Assembly (NCBI GenBank): GCA_020723285.1
Contig: DYJE01000015.1
Coordinates: 38,190-102,189, forward strand
Direction of reading: 5' to 3'
Source: Desulforapulum autotrophicum
GTDB lineage: Bacteria > Desulfobacterota > Desulfobacteria > Desulfobacterales > Desulfolunaceae
Length of the DNA: 64,000 bases
Positions 44,633 to 52,714 of the stretch are shown here, piece after piece (position 1 is the stretch's first letter; every line of letters starts with the position of its first letter). The translations under genes were made by a program, and so were the position numbers. Under the pieces are notes generated by a model. That model saw nothing but the letters and a program-made list of their open reading frames with translations. It searched no databases and was not told where the DNA came from.

Positions 44633-45538
44633 ATCCAGACGCCGGGACCAGTCGAAACCGGGGAAAAACCGGTCGATGAAAGCCATGGCCGACCTGTGTG
44701 TCAGATACGTTTTCGTTTCATCGGAGGCCGGAATGAAGTTGAGGTCCTTGAAGACCCTTCCGATATCCCCCCAGCCCACGGGATGGTCCGAACCGAAGAA
44801 AATCCGGTCCCGGTAAGTTTCGAGATGGGTTTCAATAATTCGGTTGAACGTGTCCCCGCCCAGGACCTTGTCAAGGTAGGGCCTGAAACTGTTCCTGTAA
44901 AACACGAAAACCCCGGTGGCGTCCAGGTAAAGCTCGGGATAATCGTCCATCATGTGGAAAACCGCTTCCAGCTCGGGAAAGGCCATATGGACGAACACCG
45001 CCGGAAGCCGGGGAAACCGTTTCATCAGGTTTTCAAGCCCGGAAACCGCCATGGTCCTGCCGTAAAACGCTTCGAAGCCGGTATGAAAAAAAACGGGTTT
45101 CGAGGCTTCCTGAAGAAACCCGTAAAGATCGTCAAGCCGTCGGTCCCAGGGATCGAAGCCCTGGACAAAGGGGTGGAGTTTGAATCCGGCCATGCCGTCC
45201 CGGAACAGGCATTTTTCGGCGTAGGCCGCCTTGTCCGGCGTGTCCGGGTGGATTCCGGCAAAAGGAATGGCACCTGGGATGTCTGCACAGAACGACACGT
45301 TGAACTCGTTCAGGCTTTCCGTTTCATCCGCGCTCAGCGGATAGACCAGGTTGAAGAAATGAGTGATTCCGCCTTTTTTCAGATCGTCCACAAGGTCCAT
45401 GGGCGTCACCGTCAACGACACCGGATGCTGGGGAAAGGCTTTTTTCATCCAGCGGGCAAGCCCCTGGATGCGCTTTTCCGTCATGATGTGGACGTGGGTG
45501 TCGATGACCGGGGTTCCTCGTGAACCGTCCGTTTCCAT
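44606..45538 (-). CDS. Amidohydrolase-family (TIM-barrel) metal hydrolase
   Basis: A 310-aa amidohydrolase of the decarboxylase-like class (AMDH2). Metal ligands appear as DTHVHIM near the N-terminus, HPFVQGFD in the middle, VHMAF, and the late Asp in FGSDHPVGWGD. Substrate is unknown; relatives act as decarboxylases or hydrolases. ATG 45538 has AGG 8 bases upstream; ATG 45544 overlaps the previous stop (TGATG). It is coupled to the enoyl-CoA hydratase gene. The last codons lie in a dispersed repeat, so the natural C-terminus may have been changed by it. Confidence 0.82.
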   Translation of the reverse strand: METDGSRGTPVIDTHVHIMTEKRIQGLARWMKKAFPQHPVSLTVTPMDLVDDLKKGGITHFFNLVYPLSADETESLNEFNVSFCADIPGAIPFAGIHPDTPDKAAYAEKCLFRDGMAGFKLHPFVQGFDPWDRRLDDLYGFLQEASKPVFFHTGFEAFYGRTMAVSGLENLMKRFPRLPAVFVHMAFPELEAVFHMMDDYPELYLDATGVFVFYRNSFRPYLDKVLGGDTFNRIIETHLETYRDRIFFGSDHPVGWGDIGRVFKDLNFIPASDETKTYLTHRSAMAFIDRFFPGFDWSRRLDEDRVICRI

Positions 45539-45543
45539 CACCA

Positions 45544-46254
45544 TCACCTGAACGCTTTGGCGAAAGTTTCAAACCCCCTGGCCTCTTCGGCGAGAGCGTC
45601 TATCAATGTGGCTGAGTTCCTGTGTTCGATGAGGGATTTCACCGTCATCATCATCGGGTAATTCACCTCGCAGATATGACGGGCGACAGCAAGAGCCCTT
45701 TCCATCAGAAGGTCTTCGGGAACCACTTCATTCACCAGCCCGATCTCCAATGCTTTTTCCGCGTTGATGAACTGGCATGAAAGGGACATCTGCTTGGCCA
45801 TGCGCTGCCCCACGGCCTGCTGCAGGAGCTGGGTCATGCCCCAGCCCGGATGGATGCCCACTTTGGCGTGGGTGTCGGCAAAACTGGCGTGTTCCGAAGC
45901 AATGAGGAAATCACAGTTCAGGGCCAGTTCGAATCCGCCGGTGATGGTGTGGCCGTTCACCGCCCCGATGATGGGTTTTTTGCAGGCGCTGAACACCGAA
46001 ACCATGTCCGAACCGTCTCCCCTGGGGTCGAACAGGTTGTCTTTGCCGAGACAGGAAAGGTCGATGCCCGAACAGAAGGCCTTGCCGTTGCCGGTGATGA
46101 TGGCGGCGTGAAGGCTGTCATCCGCTGAAAACCGGTCCACGGCATCGTAAAGCTGGGTGAGGAGTGCCTGGTTCATGGCGTTCCGGCGCTCCGGGCGGTT
46201 CAGGGTGATGATGGCGGTCTGGTCGTCTGTTTCAAAGAGTACGGCATTCTCCAT
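45544..46254 (-). CDS. Enoyl-CoA hydratase/isomerase-family protein
   Basis: A 236-aa crotonase-fold protein acting on acyl-CoA. The oxyanion-hole regions are AFCSGIDLS and GAVNGHTITGGFELALNCD; the expected Glu positions of classic hydratases are GHTITGGFE and HPGWGMTQ. Without the full set of catalytic Glu the exact reaction (hydratase or isomerase) stays open. The start ATG 46254 has AGGAG 7 bases upstream. A palindromic MITE-like element lies immediately upstream at 46277-46408. Confidence 0.88.
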   Translation of the reverse strand: MENAVLFETDDQTAIITLNRPERRNAMNQALLTQLYDAVDRFSADDSLHAAIITGNGKAFCSGIDLSCLGKDNLFDPRGDGSDMVSVFSACKKPIIGAVNGHTITGGFELALNCDFLIASEHASFADTHAKVGIHPGWGMTQLLQQAVGQRMAKQMSLSCQFINAEKALEIGLVNEVVPEDLLMERALAVARHICEVNYPMMMTVKSLIEHRNSATLIDALAEEARGFETFAKAFR

Positions 46255-46276
46255 GGTTCGGCTCCTGGTTTGAGCA

Positions 46277-46408
46277 TGTTTGTTTCTGATGGGCACGCTG
46301 ACGCTTTGCCCATCCTACATGATTCCGGTCTGTTGCCCGTAGCCCGTAGGATGGGCAAAGGCGAAGCCGTGCCCATCTCTTAAACCAACAACATTGGCCG
46401 GCAGGGCC
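46277..46408. mobile_element. MITE-like palindromic element, copy A
   Basis: GATGGGCACGCTGACG...CATCCTAC and GTAGGATGGG...GTGCCCATC form two long arms around a short centre. The sequence matches the reverse complement of 47353-47512, with the centre inverted. The left end appears truncated. It ends with the GGCCGGCAGGGCC motif seen at the terminus of the second copy. No transposase ORF is inside. Confidence 0.75.
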
Positions 46409-46466
46409 GCCCGAGGCATTGATATACATTGATAAACAAAGACTGCAAAGTCAATAAAAGAAACAC

Positions 46467-46512
46467 CCCCGGCAATTTTTTCAGGGCGTGAGTCCGACCT
46501 GGATTGCCGGGG
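46467..46512 (-). terminator. Terminator of the SDR gene
   Basis: CCCCGGCAAT (46467-46476) and ATTGCCGGGG (46503-46512) give a perfect 10-bp stem with a 26-nt loop. On the minus strand a U-rich stretch (GTGTTTCTTTTATT) follows. It is 20 bases past the SDR stop codon. Confidence 0.6.
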
Positions 46513-46531
46513 TAAAAGTGGTGCACCCTGC

Positions 46532-47290
46532 CTAAGCGATCATGCCGCCATCACACACGATGCAGGCACCGGTGGTGAAGGATGACGCGGAAGATGCCAG
46601 ATAAAGCACGGCACCGGCCATTTCCTCGGGCTGGGCCATGCGTCCCAGGGGGATCTGGGCCAGAACCATTTTCGTGATCTCTTCGCTGGCGGTGATGGCA
46701 CTGGAGAATTTGGTTTCGGTGAGGCCCGGCAGAAGTGCGTTCACCCGGATGTTGTACGGGGCCAGCTCCTTGGCAAAGGCCTGGGTCATGCAGGTAAGGC
46801 CCGCCTTGGTGATGGAGTAAATGCCCTGGAACGGGGCCGGACGGATGCCGTTGATGGACGACACGTTCACGATGCTTCCGCCGCCCTGGGCTTTCATCAT
46901 CTTCGCCGCCGCCTGGGTGAGGAAGAAGGGGGCTTTGAGGTTCACGCCCAGGGTTTTGTCCCAGGCCCATTCCTCGGCGTTGATCATTTCACCGAAATAG
47001 GGGTTGGCCGCGGCGTTGTTCACCAGGATGTCCAGACGGCCGTGCTTGTCCTCGATGGCTTTCATCAATGCCGCGATCTGGTCATGGTAACCCATGTTGC
47101 AGGCCATGGCTTCGGCGGAACCGCCGTTTTCCTTGATTTTCGCCACCACCGCCTCCAGGTCTTCCTGTTTGCGGCTGACGAGGATGCAGTGTGCGCCGTT
47201 GGCGCAGAATGTGTGGGCGATGGCTTCGCCGATACCCCGGCTCGCGCCGGTGACCAGAGCAATTTTACCTTTGAGTGAAAAGTCGACCAT
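46532..47290 (-). CDS. Short-chain dehydrogenase/reductase
   Basis: A classical NAD(P)-dependent SDR of 252 aa. TGASRGIG is the cofactor-binding glycine motif, NNAAA the structural motif and Tyr-Lys the catalytic pair in YSITK with upstream Ser in NVSSING. The set of SDR, kinase and dehydrogenase genes resembles one for 4-hydroxyacyl-CoA metabolism, where an SDR acts on 3- or 4-oxo groups. ATG 47290 has GGAGG 5 bases upstream. It is isolated between two MITE-like elements. Confidence 0.9.
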   Translation of the reverse strand: MVDFSLKGKIALVTGASRGIGEAIAHTFCANGAHCILVSRKQEDLEAVVAKIKENGGSAEAMACNMGYHDQIAALMKAIEDKHGRLDILVNNAAANPYFGEMINAEEWAWDKTLGVNLKAPFFLTQAAAKMMKAQGGGSIVNVSSINGIRPAPFQGIYSITKAGLTCMTQAFAKELAPYNIRVNALLPGLTETKFSSAITASEEITKMVLAQIPLGRMAQPEEMAGAVLYLASSASSFTTGACIVCDGGMIA

Positions 47291-47352
47291 GGGGTCCTCC
47301 ATATGATATATGATCTTAAAAAAGTGATTGATTGACTGTGATGGCCTCCGGT

Positions 47353-47512
47353 GGCCTTGCCGGGCAATGCTGTTGGCTTAAGAGATGGGCACAGCTTCGC
47401 CTTTGCCCATCCTACATGATTCCGGTCTGTTGACCGTAGGATGGGCAAAGCGTCAGCGTGCCCATCAGAAACAAACAGGCTTTAACCCACAACATTGGCC
47501 CTGCCGGGGCCA
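47353..47512. mobile_element. MITE-like palindromic element, copy B
   Basis: About 160 bases with terminal inverted repeats (GGCCTTGCCGGGCAATG / CATTGGCCCTGCCGGGGCC) and internal palindromic arms (GATGGGCACAGCTTCGCC... / ...GTCAGCGTGCCCATC). It is inverted relative to the copy at 46277-46408, so the two copies bracket the SDR gene. Confidence 0.78.
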
Positions 47513-47533
47513 AACTAAAGATGCTTTTTTACC

Positions 47534-47824
47534 TTATATACCCGCAATTTCAGTATACATAGAGATCTCGGGCTTCCCGTCCATCAGCGGCTTCAAAGTC
47601 TTGAACAGCTCCTTGAAATACGGCGTCGCACTGTGGGAACCCAGGGCTTCCGCATCCTTGTATTTTTCATAAAACAGGAATGCCCGGGGGTTGCTCAAAT
47701 CTTTGTGAAGGCTGTACATCAGGGTTCCCGGTTCCTTGGCCACCAGGGCCACCATGTCGGTCAAGGCTTTTTCCATGTCGGCTTCTTTTCCTTCAAGGGC
47801 CGTCAATTTCGCGACAACAACCAT
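47534..47824 (-). CDS. ABM-domain (YgiN-like) putative monooxygenase
   Basis: A 96-aa ferredoxin-like antibiotic biosynthesis monooxygenase domain (VVVAKLTALEGKEADMEKALTD; LFYEKYKDAEAL; HSATPYFKEL). Such proteins form dimers; some are cofactor-free quinone monooxygenases, many are unassigned. In this anaerobe-like context a true oxygen-using role is doubtful. It sits 21 bases downstream of the kinase gene; the small LvaB of Pseudomonas occupies a similar place beside its kinase, but the fold is not shown to be the same. GGAGG lies 4 bases before the ATG. Confidence 0.78.
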   Translation of the reverse strand: MVVVAKLTALEGKEADMEKALTDMVALVAKEPGTLMYSLHKDLSNPRAFLFYEKYKDAEALGSHSATPYFKELFKTLKPLMDGKPEISMYTEIAGI

Positions 47825-47845
47825 AGTACCTCCGTTATATTTTCG

Positions 47846-48913
47846 TTAGAGTTTGGACTGCTCGATGATGGCCTTGGCCTGGCGTTCCAGGACCTGGACC
47901 GCCACGATGAGAAGGGCGAAGCGTTCGTCTTTCGTGACCCCTTCATAGTACCGTTTGTAGATCTGCTGGGCAATGACCGCCAGACGGAAAAGACCGAAGC
48001 ACAGGTAGAAATCCATGGTGCCCATGTCACGACCCGTTTTTTCGCCGTAGCGGGCGATGAGTTCGTTGCGGGTCAAGGCTCCGTCCACGCTGGTGGGCAT
48101 CATGCGGATCAGCTGGACTTCGTCGGGATCGTTCTTTTCCACCCAGTAGGCCAGCGAGTTGCCGAGGTCGAGGAGGGGATCGCCGTAAGTGGCCATTTCC
48201 CAGTCGAGAACGCCGATGATGTCCATGGGGTTTTTGCTGTCCAGCACCACGTTGTCGAATTTGTAGTCGTTGTGGACGATGGTGGGCGTGTCCGTGTCCT
48301 TCTGCATCTTGTCGGCCAGCCAGAGCATGATGTTTTCATAATCCGGGGCGTCCGGTGTACGGGCTTTGCGGTAGCGTTCGCTCCAGCCGTCCACCTGGCG
48401 TTTCACGAAGCCTTCGGGTTTGCCCAGGTTGTCCAGGCCCACCCCTTTCACGTCGATGCTATGAAGTTCCACATGGACGTCCAGGAGTTTTTCACAGAGT
48501 TTTTTCATCTGGTCCGCGTTGAGGTCCATGCCTTTGGGCAGGTTCTTCCGGAGGATGACGCCGGGAATCCGCTCCATGACGTAGAAGGGGCAGCCCATGA
48601 CGGCCGGGTCTTCAGTGTAGGCGAGGGGTCTGGGGCAATAGGGATAGACCGGGCGAAGGGCGGAAAGAATCCGGAATTCCCGCCCCATGTCATGGGCCGA
48701 TTTGATGTTGGCCCCGATGGGCGGCCGTCTCAGGACCATTTCCGTCGCACCGACGTTGATCAGGTAGGTGAGGTTGGAAAACCCGCTGGGGAACTGCTGT
48801 ATCTCAAGGGATCCTGAAAGACCGGGAATGGTGTCTTTCAGGTAGGCTTCGAGGGTCTTGATGTCCAGCTCCTCGCCTTTTCGTATTTCTTTGGCTTTAT
48901 CGTTGTAATCCAT
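47846..48913 (-). CDS. APH-family phosphotransferase (ACAD10/11 and LvaA-like kinase)
   Basis: A 355-aa choline kinase/aminoglycoside phosphotransferase-fold kinase. The catalytic loop is VHNDYKFDNV and the magnesium Asp lies in GVLDWEMATYGDP, both diagnostic. The sequence type, with an ACAD of the ACAD10/11 class nearby, matches kinases that phosphorylate 4-hydroxyacyl-CoAs. ATG 48913 follows AGAG; the longer reading to 49000 overlaps the TetR gene. It is followed closely by the ABM protein gene. Confidence 0.85.
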   Translation of the reverse strand: MDYNDKAKEIRKGEELDIKTLEAYLKDTIPGLSGSLEIQQFPSGFSNLTYLINVGATEMVLRRPPIGANIKSAHDMGREFRILSALRPVYPYCPRPLAYTEDPAVMGCPFYVMERIPGVILRKNLPKGMDLNADQMKKLCEKLLDVHVELHSIDVKGVGLDNLGKPEGFVKRQVDGWSERYRKARTPDAPDYENIMLWLADKMQKDTDTPTIVHNDYKFDNVVLDSKNPMDIIGVLDWEMATYGDPLLDLGNSLAYWVEKNDPDEVQLIRMMPTSVDGALTRNELIARYGEKTGRDMGTMDFYLCFGLFRLAVIAQQIYKRYYEGVTKDERFALLIVAVQVLERQAKAIIEQSKL

Positions 48914-48929
48914 GGTTCTCTCCGTATGT

Positions 48930-49628
48930 TCAGTTCGGTTCCGCCTGTTTGTCCAGGCAGAACGATCTGACGAAATCCACGACGTATTGGGCGTATTCAT
49001 CCACGCTGATGTTCCGTTTCTTGTATTTCCAGCGTTTCAGGTACCAGTCCTGCTGCATGGCCTTGATGATGCTGGCGGTGAGCGGGTGGTTTCCCTTTTT
49101 GAAAACCCCCTTGTTTTCACCGCCCTCAAGGATGTCCACCAGAATCTGTTCCGTATAGGACTCCATGGCCTGGACCGCTTTCAGTTCCTCTTCGGACAGG
49201 TTCCGGGCTTCCATGAAGGTGAAGAAAAACCAGGGTCTCGCCACTTCACTCAGATAGATGTGGGCGGCGATGACGGCGGCCAGACGTTCCATGGGTTCGT
49301 CCTTGTCGATCTGGCTTTCCTCCAGAACCCGCTTCACCATGGTTCTTCCCTGGCGCTGGATGATGCCCAGGAGTTCGTCCTTGCTGGTGAAGTAGCCGTA
49401 AAGGGCCCCCATGCTGAGGCCCGTTTCACGGCTTAAGTCCCTCATGCTCATGGCCTGGAAACCTTTGGAGTAAGAGATCTTGAACACCGCGTCAAAAATT
49501 TTCTCGAAATTTTTGACGGCGGTTTTCTCTTTTTTGATCCGGATGCTGTCCTGGTTCTTCTGGTAGACCTCCCGGCAGATATCCTCTTTGGATTCGCTGA
49601 TTTTCCGTTTGAATTCCGAATACGTCAT
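48930..49628 (-). CDS. TetR/AcrR-family regulator
   Basis: A 232-aa regulator with an N-terminal helix-turn-helix preceded by an extra 50-residue Lys-rich arm (EKIFDAVFKISYSKGFQAMSMRDLS; GLSMGALYGYFTSKDELL), then an all-helical ligand-binding domain with ARPWFFFTFMEA. It lies between the ACAD and kinase genes on the same strand. It is the obvious candidate to bind the CGAACGTTCG palindrome at 51743-51752, but this is inferred. Confidence 0.9.
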   Translation of the reverse strand: MTYSEFKRKISESKEDICREVYQKNQDSIRIKKEKTAVKNFEKIFDAVFKISYSKGFQAMSMRDLSRETGLSMGALYGYFTSKDELLGIIQRQGRTMVKRVLEESQIDKDEPMERLAAVIAAHIYLSEVARPWFFFTFMEARNLSEEELKAVQAMESYTEQILVDILEGGENKGVFKKGNHPLTASIIKAMQQDWYLKRWKYKKRNISVDEYAQYVVDFVRSFCLDKQAEPN

Positions 49629-49655
49629 GGTGTGTCCGTCTTGAAGTTGATTGTT

Positions 49656-50864
49656 TTATTTCACGATCTTACCTTCATACGTTTTCAGAATGCGCTTGGC
49701 AAGGGACATCTTGTGAACCTCGTCCGCTCCGTCGTAGATCCGGGCGGCCCGTTCGTGGCGGTAAAAGTAGGCCAGGACCGTATCGTCGGTCATGCCCAGG
49801 CCGCCGTGGACCTGGAGGGCCCGGTCGATGACGTTGTTCATGGTGTTGGCCACCAGGTATTTGATCATGGAGATGTGGTCACGGGCGTCTTTGGCACCCA
49901 CGTTGTCGATTTCCCACGCCGCCTTGAGAACCAGGAGACGGGCCGCCTCGATTTCCGCCGCCGAATCGGCGATCCACTGGCGGACGATCTGGGTGGAGCC
50001 CAATGTGGCGCCGTCAGGACGGATTACGCGGAAATTGGCCCTGGCGCACATCAGGTCGAAGGACCGTTTGCAGATGCCCAGCCAGCGCATGCAGTGGTGG
50101 ATACGTCCCGGCCCCAGGCGTTCCTGGGCAAGAACAAAGCCGTGGCCTTCGGGACCCAGCAGGTTTTTCTGGGGTACGCGGCAGCTCTGGTACAGAATTT
50201 CACCGTGGCTGGCGTAGTCGCTTCCTTCATGGCCCATGACCGGGATGTTCCGGACCAGATTGAAGCCCGGCGTGTTGGTGGGCACGATGATCATGCTGGC
50301 CTGGAGATAGGTGGGGGCGTCGGGGTTGGTCACGGCCATGACGATGGCGAAGTCGGACCCGTCGGCGGCAGTGGTGTACCATTTATGGCCGTTGATCACA
50401 TAATCGTCGCCGTCTTTCACCGCCGTGGTTTCCATCATCACCGGGTTGGAGCCCGGCATGTCCACTTCGGTCATGGAAAAGCAGCTTCGGATTTTGCCTT
50501 CCACCAGGGGCCGCAGGTACTGTTCCTTCTGTTCCGGGGTTCCGAACATGTGGAGAAGCTCCACGTTGCCCGCGTCCGGGGCCTGGCACCAGAACACATA
50601 GTGTCCCAGGGGCGAACGGCCCAGGGCTTCGGACACAAGGCCGTGTTCCAGAAGGGAGAGGCCCATGCCGCCCACATCCTGGGGGAAGTTGGGGGCCCAG
50701 AGCTCCATTTTCTTTACCATGGCCTGTTTTTCTTTGAGAACCGGAAGCATGTCGCGGAAATCATGACTGATGAACTCCGCTTCCAGGGGAATCAGTTCCT
50801 TGTCCACAAATTCGTTGATCATGCCGATGATGGTCTGCATCTTGGGTGATACGCTGAAATCCAT
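49656..50864 (-). CDS. Acyl-CoA dehydrogenase (ACAD10/11-like)
   Basis: A 402-aa flavoprotein acyl-CoA dehydrogenase. The FAD site SFSMTEVDMPGSNP-like region and the C-terminal QVHGGLGMTDD match the family. The motif RLGPGRIHHCMRW is characteristic of the ACAD10/11-like group, and the usual catalytic Glu position near the end reads YDGADEVH with Asp. In ACAD11 and LvaC this group turns a 4-phospho-acyl-CoA into an enoyl-CoA. ATG 50864 has GGAGG 5 bases upstream. Confidence 0.9.
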   Translation of the reverse strand: MDFSVSPKMQTIIGMINEFVDKELIPLEAEFISHDFRDMLPVLKEKQAMVKKMELWAPNFPQDVGGMGLSLLEHGLVSEALGRSPLGHYVFWCQAPDAGNVELLHMFGTPEQKEQYLRPLVEGKIRSCFSMTEVDMPGSNPVMMETTAVKDGDDYVINGHKWYTTAADGSDFAIVMAVTNPDAPTYLQASMIIVPTNTPGFNLVRNIPVMGHEGSDYASHGEILYQSCRVPQKNLLGPEGHGFVLAQERLGPGRIHHCMRWLGICKRSFDLMCARANFRVIRPDGATLGSTQIVRQWIADSAAEIEAARLLVLKAAWEIDNVGAKDARDHISMIKYLVANTMNNVIDRALQVHGGLGMTDDTVLAYFYRHERAARIYDGADEVHKMSLAKRILKTYEGKIVK

Positions 50865-50909
50865 AGTTTCCTCCATTTATTGTTTCGCTCGTTTCGCTGT
50901 TTTGTCCTA

Positions 50910-50954
50910 TCGTAGGTCGGGTTGAGGCACGAAACCCGACAATGCCCCGATCCT
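50910..50954. repeat. Dispersed palindromic repeat, copy 5
   Basis: TCGTAGGTCGGGTTGAGGC then ACGAAACCCGACAATGCCCCGATCCT. The loop GAGGCACGAAA is the reverse complement of the loop in copies 3 and 6. It lies at the start of the phosphatase stop region, upstream of the ACAD gene. Confidence 0.8.
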
Positions 50955-51658
50955 TATCTGTACGTCAAAAGCTCCGGCCGGCCTTCCATCTCCAGGTGGC
51001 TCAGGTTGTTGAAACCCGTCAGGTTGAACCGTCCTTTCCGCCAGTCCAGCACCGTGACGGCGGTGTTTTTCACCCACCAGCCCAGTCGCATGGCTTCGGC
51101 GTCCGACAGACCCAGGGCGGTTTTCATGGCCACGCACACCACGCCGCCCGAGGTGAAAATCCCCACGGTTTTATCTTCAACGCTTTCTGCGGCCCGGATC
51201 AGACCCGCCTCCACCCGACGGACGTAATCCCTGAACGGTTCTGTCCCCGGTGTTGCGTAATTTCCCGAAATCCATCGATCCACGATCTTTCCGAACATCT
51301 TCTGGAATTCCCGGTTGTCCTTGAAGATGTTGGGCAGGATCTCGTGCATCTCCGGTTCGTCCTCCATCAGTCCGGGCAGAAGGGCCGTGATGATGCCGTG
51401 ATGGTCGTATTCGTTGAACGCCGGATCGGATACGGTTGCCGGACCCTGTGCATCGCCTGACATTTCCGCGAGAACCAGTTCCGCCGTTTCGGTCTGACGC
51501 CTCATGTCGCCCGTCATCGCAAGATCGAAAACCACTCCGGCCTTTCGGAGGTAGCACCCTAAAATCCGGCTCTGGGTCTGCCCCAGATCGGACAGTTTGT
51601 CGTAATTCGCATCTCCGAAAGACGCCTGACCGTGCCGTATGATCCACAGTGTGCTCAT
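50954..51658 (-). CDS. Histidine phosphatase (phosphoglycerate mutase-like)
   Basis: A 234-aa two-histidine phosphatase: RHG motif IIRHGQASFG with the phosphorylated His near residue 8, and a late FTSGGVVCVAM region. Its role may be removal of phosphate from an intermediate made by the kinase in the same cluster, but that is only a suggestion. ATG 51658 follows GGCGG. Its promoter is at 51704-51732. Confidence 0.85.
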   Translation of the reverse strand: MSTLWIIRHGQASFGDANYDKLSDLGQTQSRILGCYLRKAGVVFDLAMTGDMRRQTETAELVLAEMSGDAQGPATVSDPAFNEYDHHGIITALLPGLMEDEPEMHEILPNIFKDNREFQKMFGKIVDRWISGNYATPGTEPFRDYVRRVEAGLIRAAESVEDKTVGIFTSGGVVCVAMKTALGLSDAEAMRLGWWVKNTAVTVLDWRKGRFNLTGFNNLSHLEMEGRPELLTYR

Positions 51659-51703
51659 GGTTTTTTCGCCGCCTTTTGCCGTGTGTGTTTTCATGTTGGA
51701 GCC

Positions 51704-51732
51704 ATATTACAGGGGTTCTGTTTTGCTGTCAA
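51704..51732 (-). promoter_or_regulatory. Sigma70-like promoter of the acyl-CoA gene set
   Basis: On the minus strand TTGACA (51727-51732) and TAATAT (51704-51709), 17 bases apart, match the consensus closely. It drives the histidine phosphatase gene, with the ACAD and following genes possibly read from it. Confidence 0.75.
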
Positions 51733-51742
51733 CAAAATAGAA

Positions 51743-51752
51743 CGAACGTTCG
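51743..51752. promoter_or_regulatory. Palindrome CGAACGTTCG upstream of -35, putative TetR operator
   Basis: A perfect 10-bp palindrome, 11 bases beyond the -35 element, placed between the phosphatase promoter and the etfB side. It is the kind of site a TetR regulator would use, and one is encoded in the same cluster. Confidence 0.45.
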
Positions 51753-51881
51753 CTTTTTTATCTTGATCTTTTCCGGGGCCTGGGTTATTTTGCATGTAAA
51801 AGGCCGGTCAAACCATGGTAAGAGGTTTATCAATCCGGCAACAAACCCCGCAGACAGCGGGTGAAATAAAAACGGGCTTGG

Positions 51882-51912
51882 ATTCCGGGTCGCTAAAAGC
51901 CGTGCCCGGAAT
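51882..51912. repeat. ATTCCGGG / CCCGGAAT inverted repeat in the etfB leader
   Basis: An 8-bp inverted repeat with a 15-nt loop, 20 bases upstream of etfB. It resembles the common GGATTCCCG...CGGGAATGAC repeats of many proteobacteria and may form an mRNA hairpin. Confidence 0.55.
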
Positions 51913-51932
51913 GACAAGCAAACAGGTGAATT

Positions 51933-52703
51933 ATGAACATCCTTGTACTGATCAAACAGGTCCCCCAGACCGAAGCGGCGACGGACATCAGCCCTTCGGG
52001 AGATTTCATCGAACGGAGCACCGTCACCCTCTATAAAATGAACCGCTTTGACGAATACGCCCTTGAAGAAGCGCTGAGGATCAAAGAATCCCATTCCGGT
52101 GTGCATGTGGACGTGATGACCCTTGGACCGGACCGGGCCAAGGAAGTGATCCGCCGGGCATACGGTATGGGCGCTGACAACGGCTTCCATATTCTTGCGG
52201 CCGACAACGAATACCTCGATCCCTCGGCCGTGGCGGAACTTTTAGCGCGTGAAGCGGCTAAAGGTTCCTACGACCTGATATTCTGCGGTGTCATGTCCGA
52301 GGATATGATGCAGTCCCAGACCGGGCAGATGACCGCCGAAAATCTGGGTCTCCCGTGTGTGTCGTCCGCCGTGTCGGTTTCCGTGGATGAAGGCGCGAAG
52401 TCCCTCCGGGTGAAACGAGAGCTTGAAGGCGGCGTCCGCCACGACATCACCGTGTCCATGCCCTGCCTTCTGACCATCCAGGCCGGGATCAACACCCCGC
52501 GCTACCCGTCCTTGTCCAAGGTTTTGAGGGCCGCCGACAAAGAGGTCCTAACCGTGGACGGTCAGGGGGCTTCCCCGCGGCAGGTGTGCTCAGCCATCCG
52601 CCACCCCGAAAAACAACGGGCGGGTGTGGTGGTTGAGGGCGGCAGAACAGAAAAAGTCCGGGAACTTTACAGGGTTCTGCGTCAGAAAAACATTCTGGGA
52701 TAA
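51933..52703 (+). CDS. etfB: Electron transfer flavoprotein beta subunit
   Basis: A 256-aa ETF beta subunit that binds AMP at its N-terminal Rossmann-like domain (NILVLIKQVPQTEA). The signature VKRELEGGVRHDITVSMPCLLTIQ and the segment NTPRYPSLSKVLRA are family hallmarks. With EtfA it takes electrons from the ACAD and passes them on. AGGTG lies 5 bases before the ATG. The etfA ATG follows 11 bases after its stop. Confidence 0.93.
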   Translation: MNILVLIKQVPQTEAATDISPSGDFIERSTVTLYKMNRFDEYALEEALRIKESHSGVHVDVMTLGPDRAKEVIRRAYGMGADNGFHILAADNEYLDPSAVAELLAREAAKGSYDLIFCGVMSEDMMQSQTGQMTAENLGLPCVSSAVSVSVDEGAKSLRVKRELEGGVRHDITVSMPCLLTIQAGINTPRYPSLSKVLRAADKEVLTVDGQGASPRQVCSAIRHPEKQRAGVVVEGGRTEKVRELYRVLRQKNILG

Positions 52704-52714
52704 TCGAGGTGACT

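Noticed and set aside
46232..46429. A 65-aa reading through the MITE-like element
   Set aside because: It is a translation of the palindrome itself, and similar frames occur in the second copy.
47534..47824. Calling the ABM protein LvaB
   Set aside because: Only its position beside the kinase is similar; the ABM fold is not the LvaB type.
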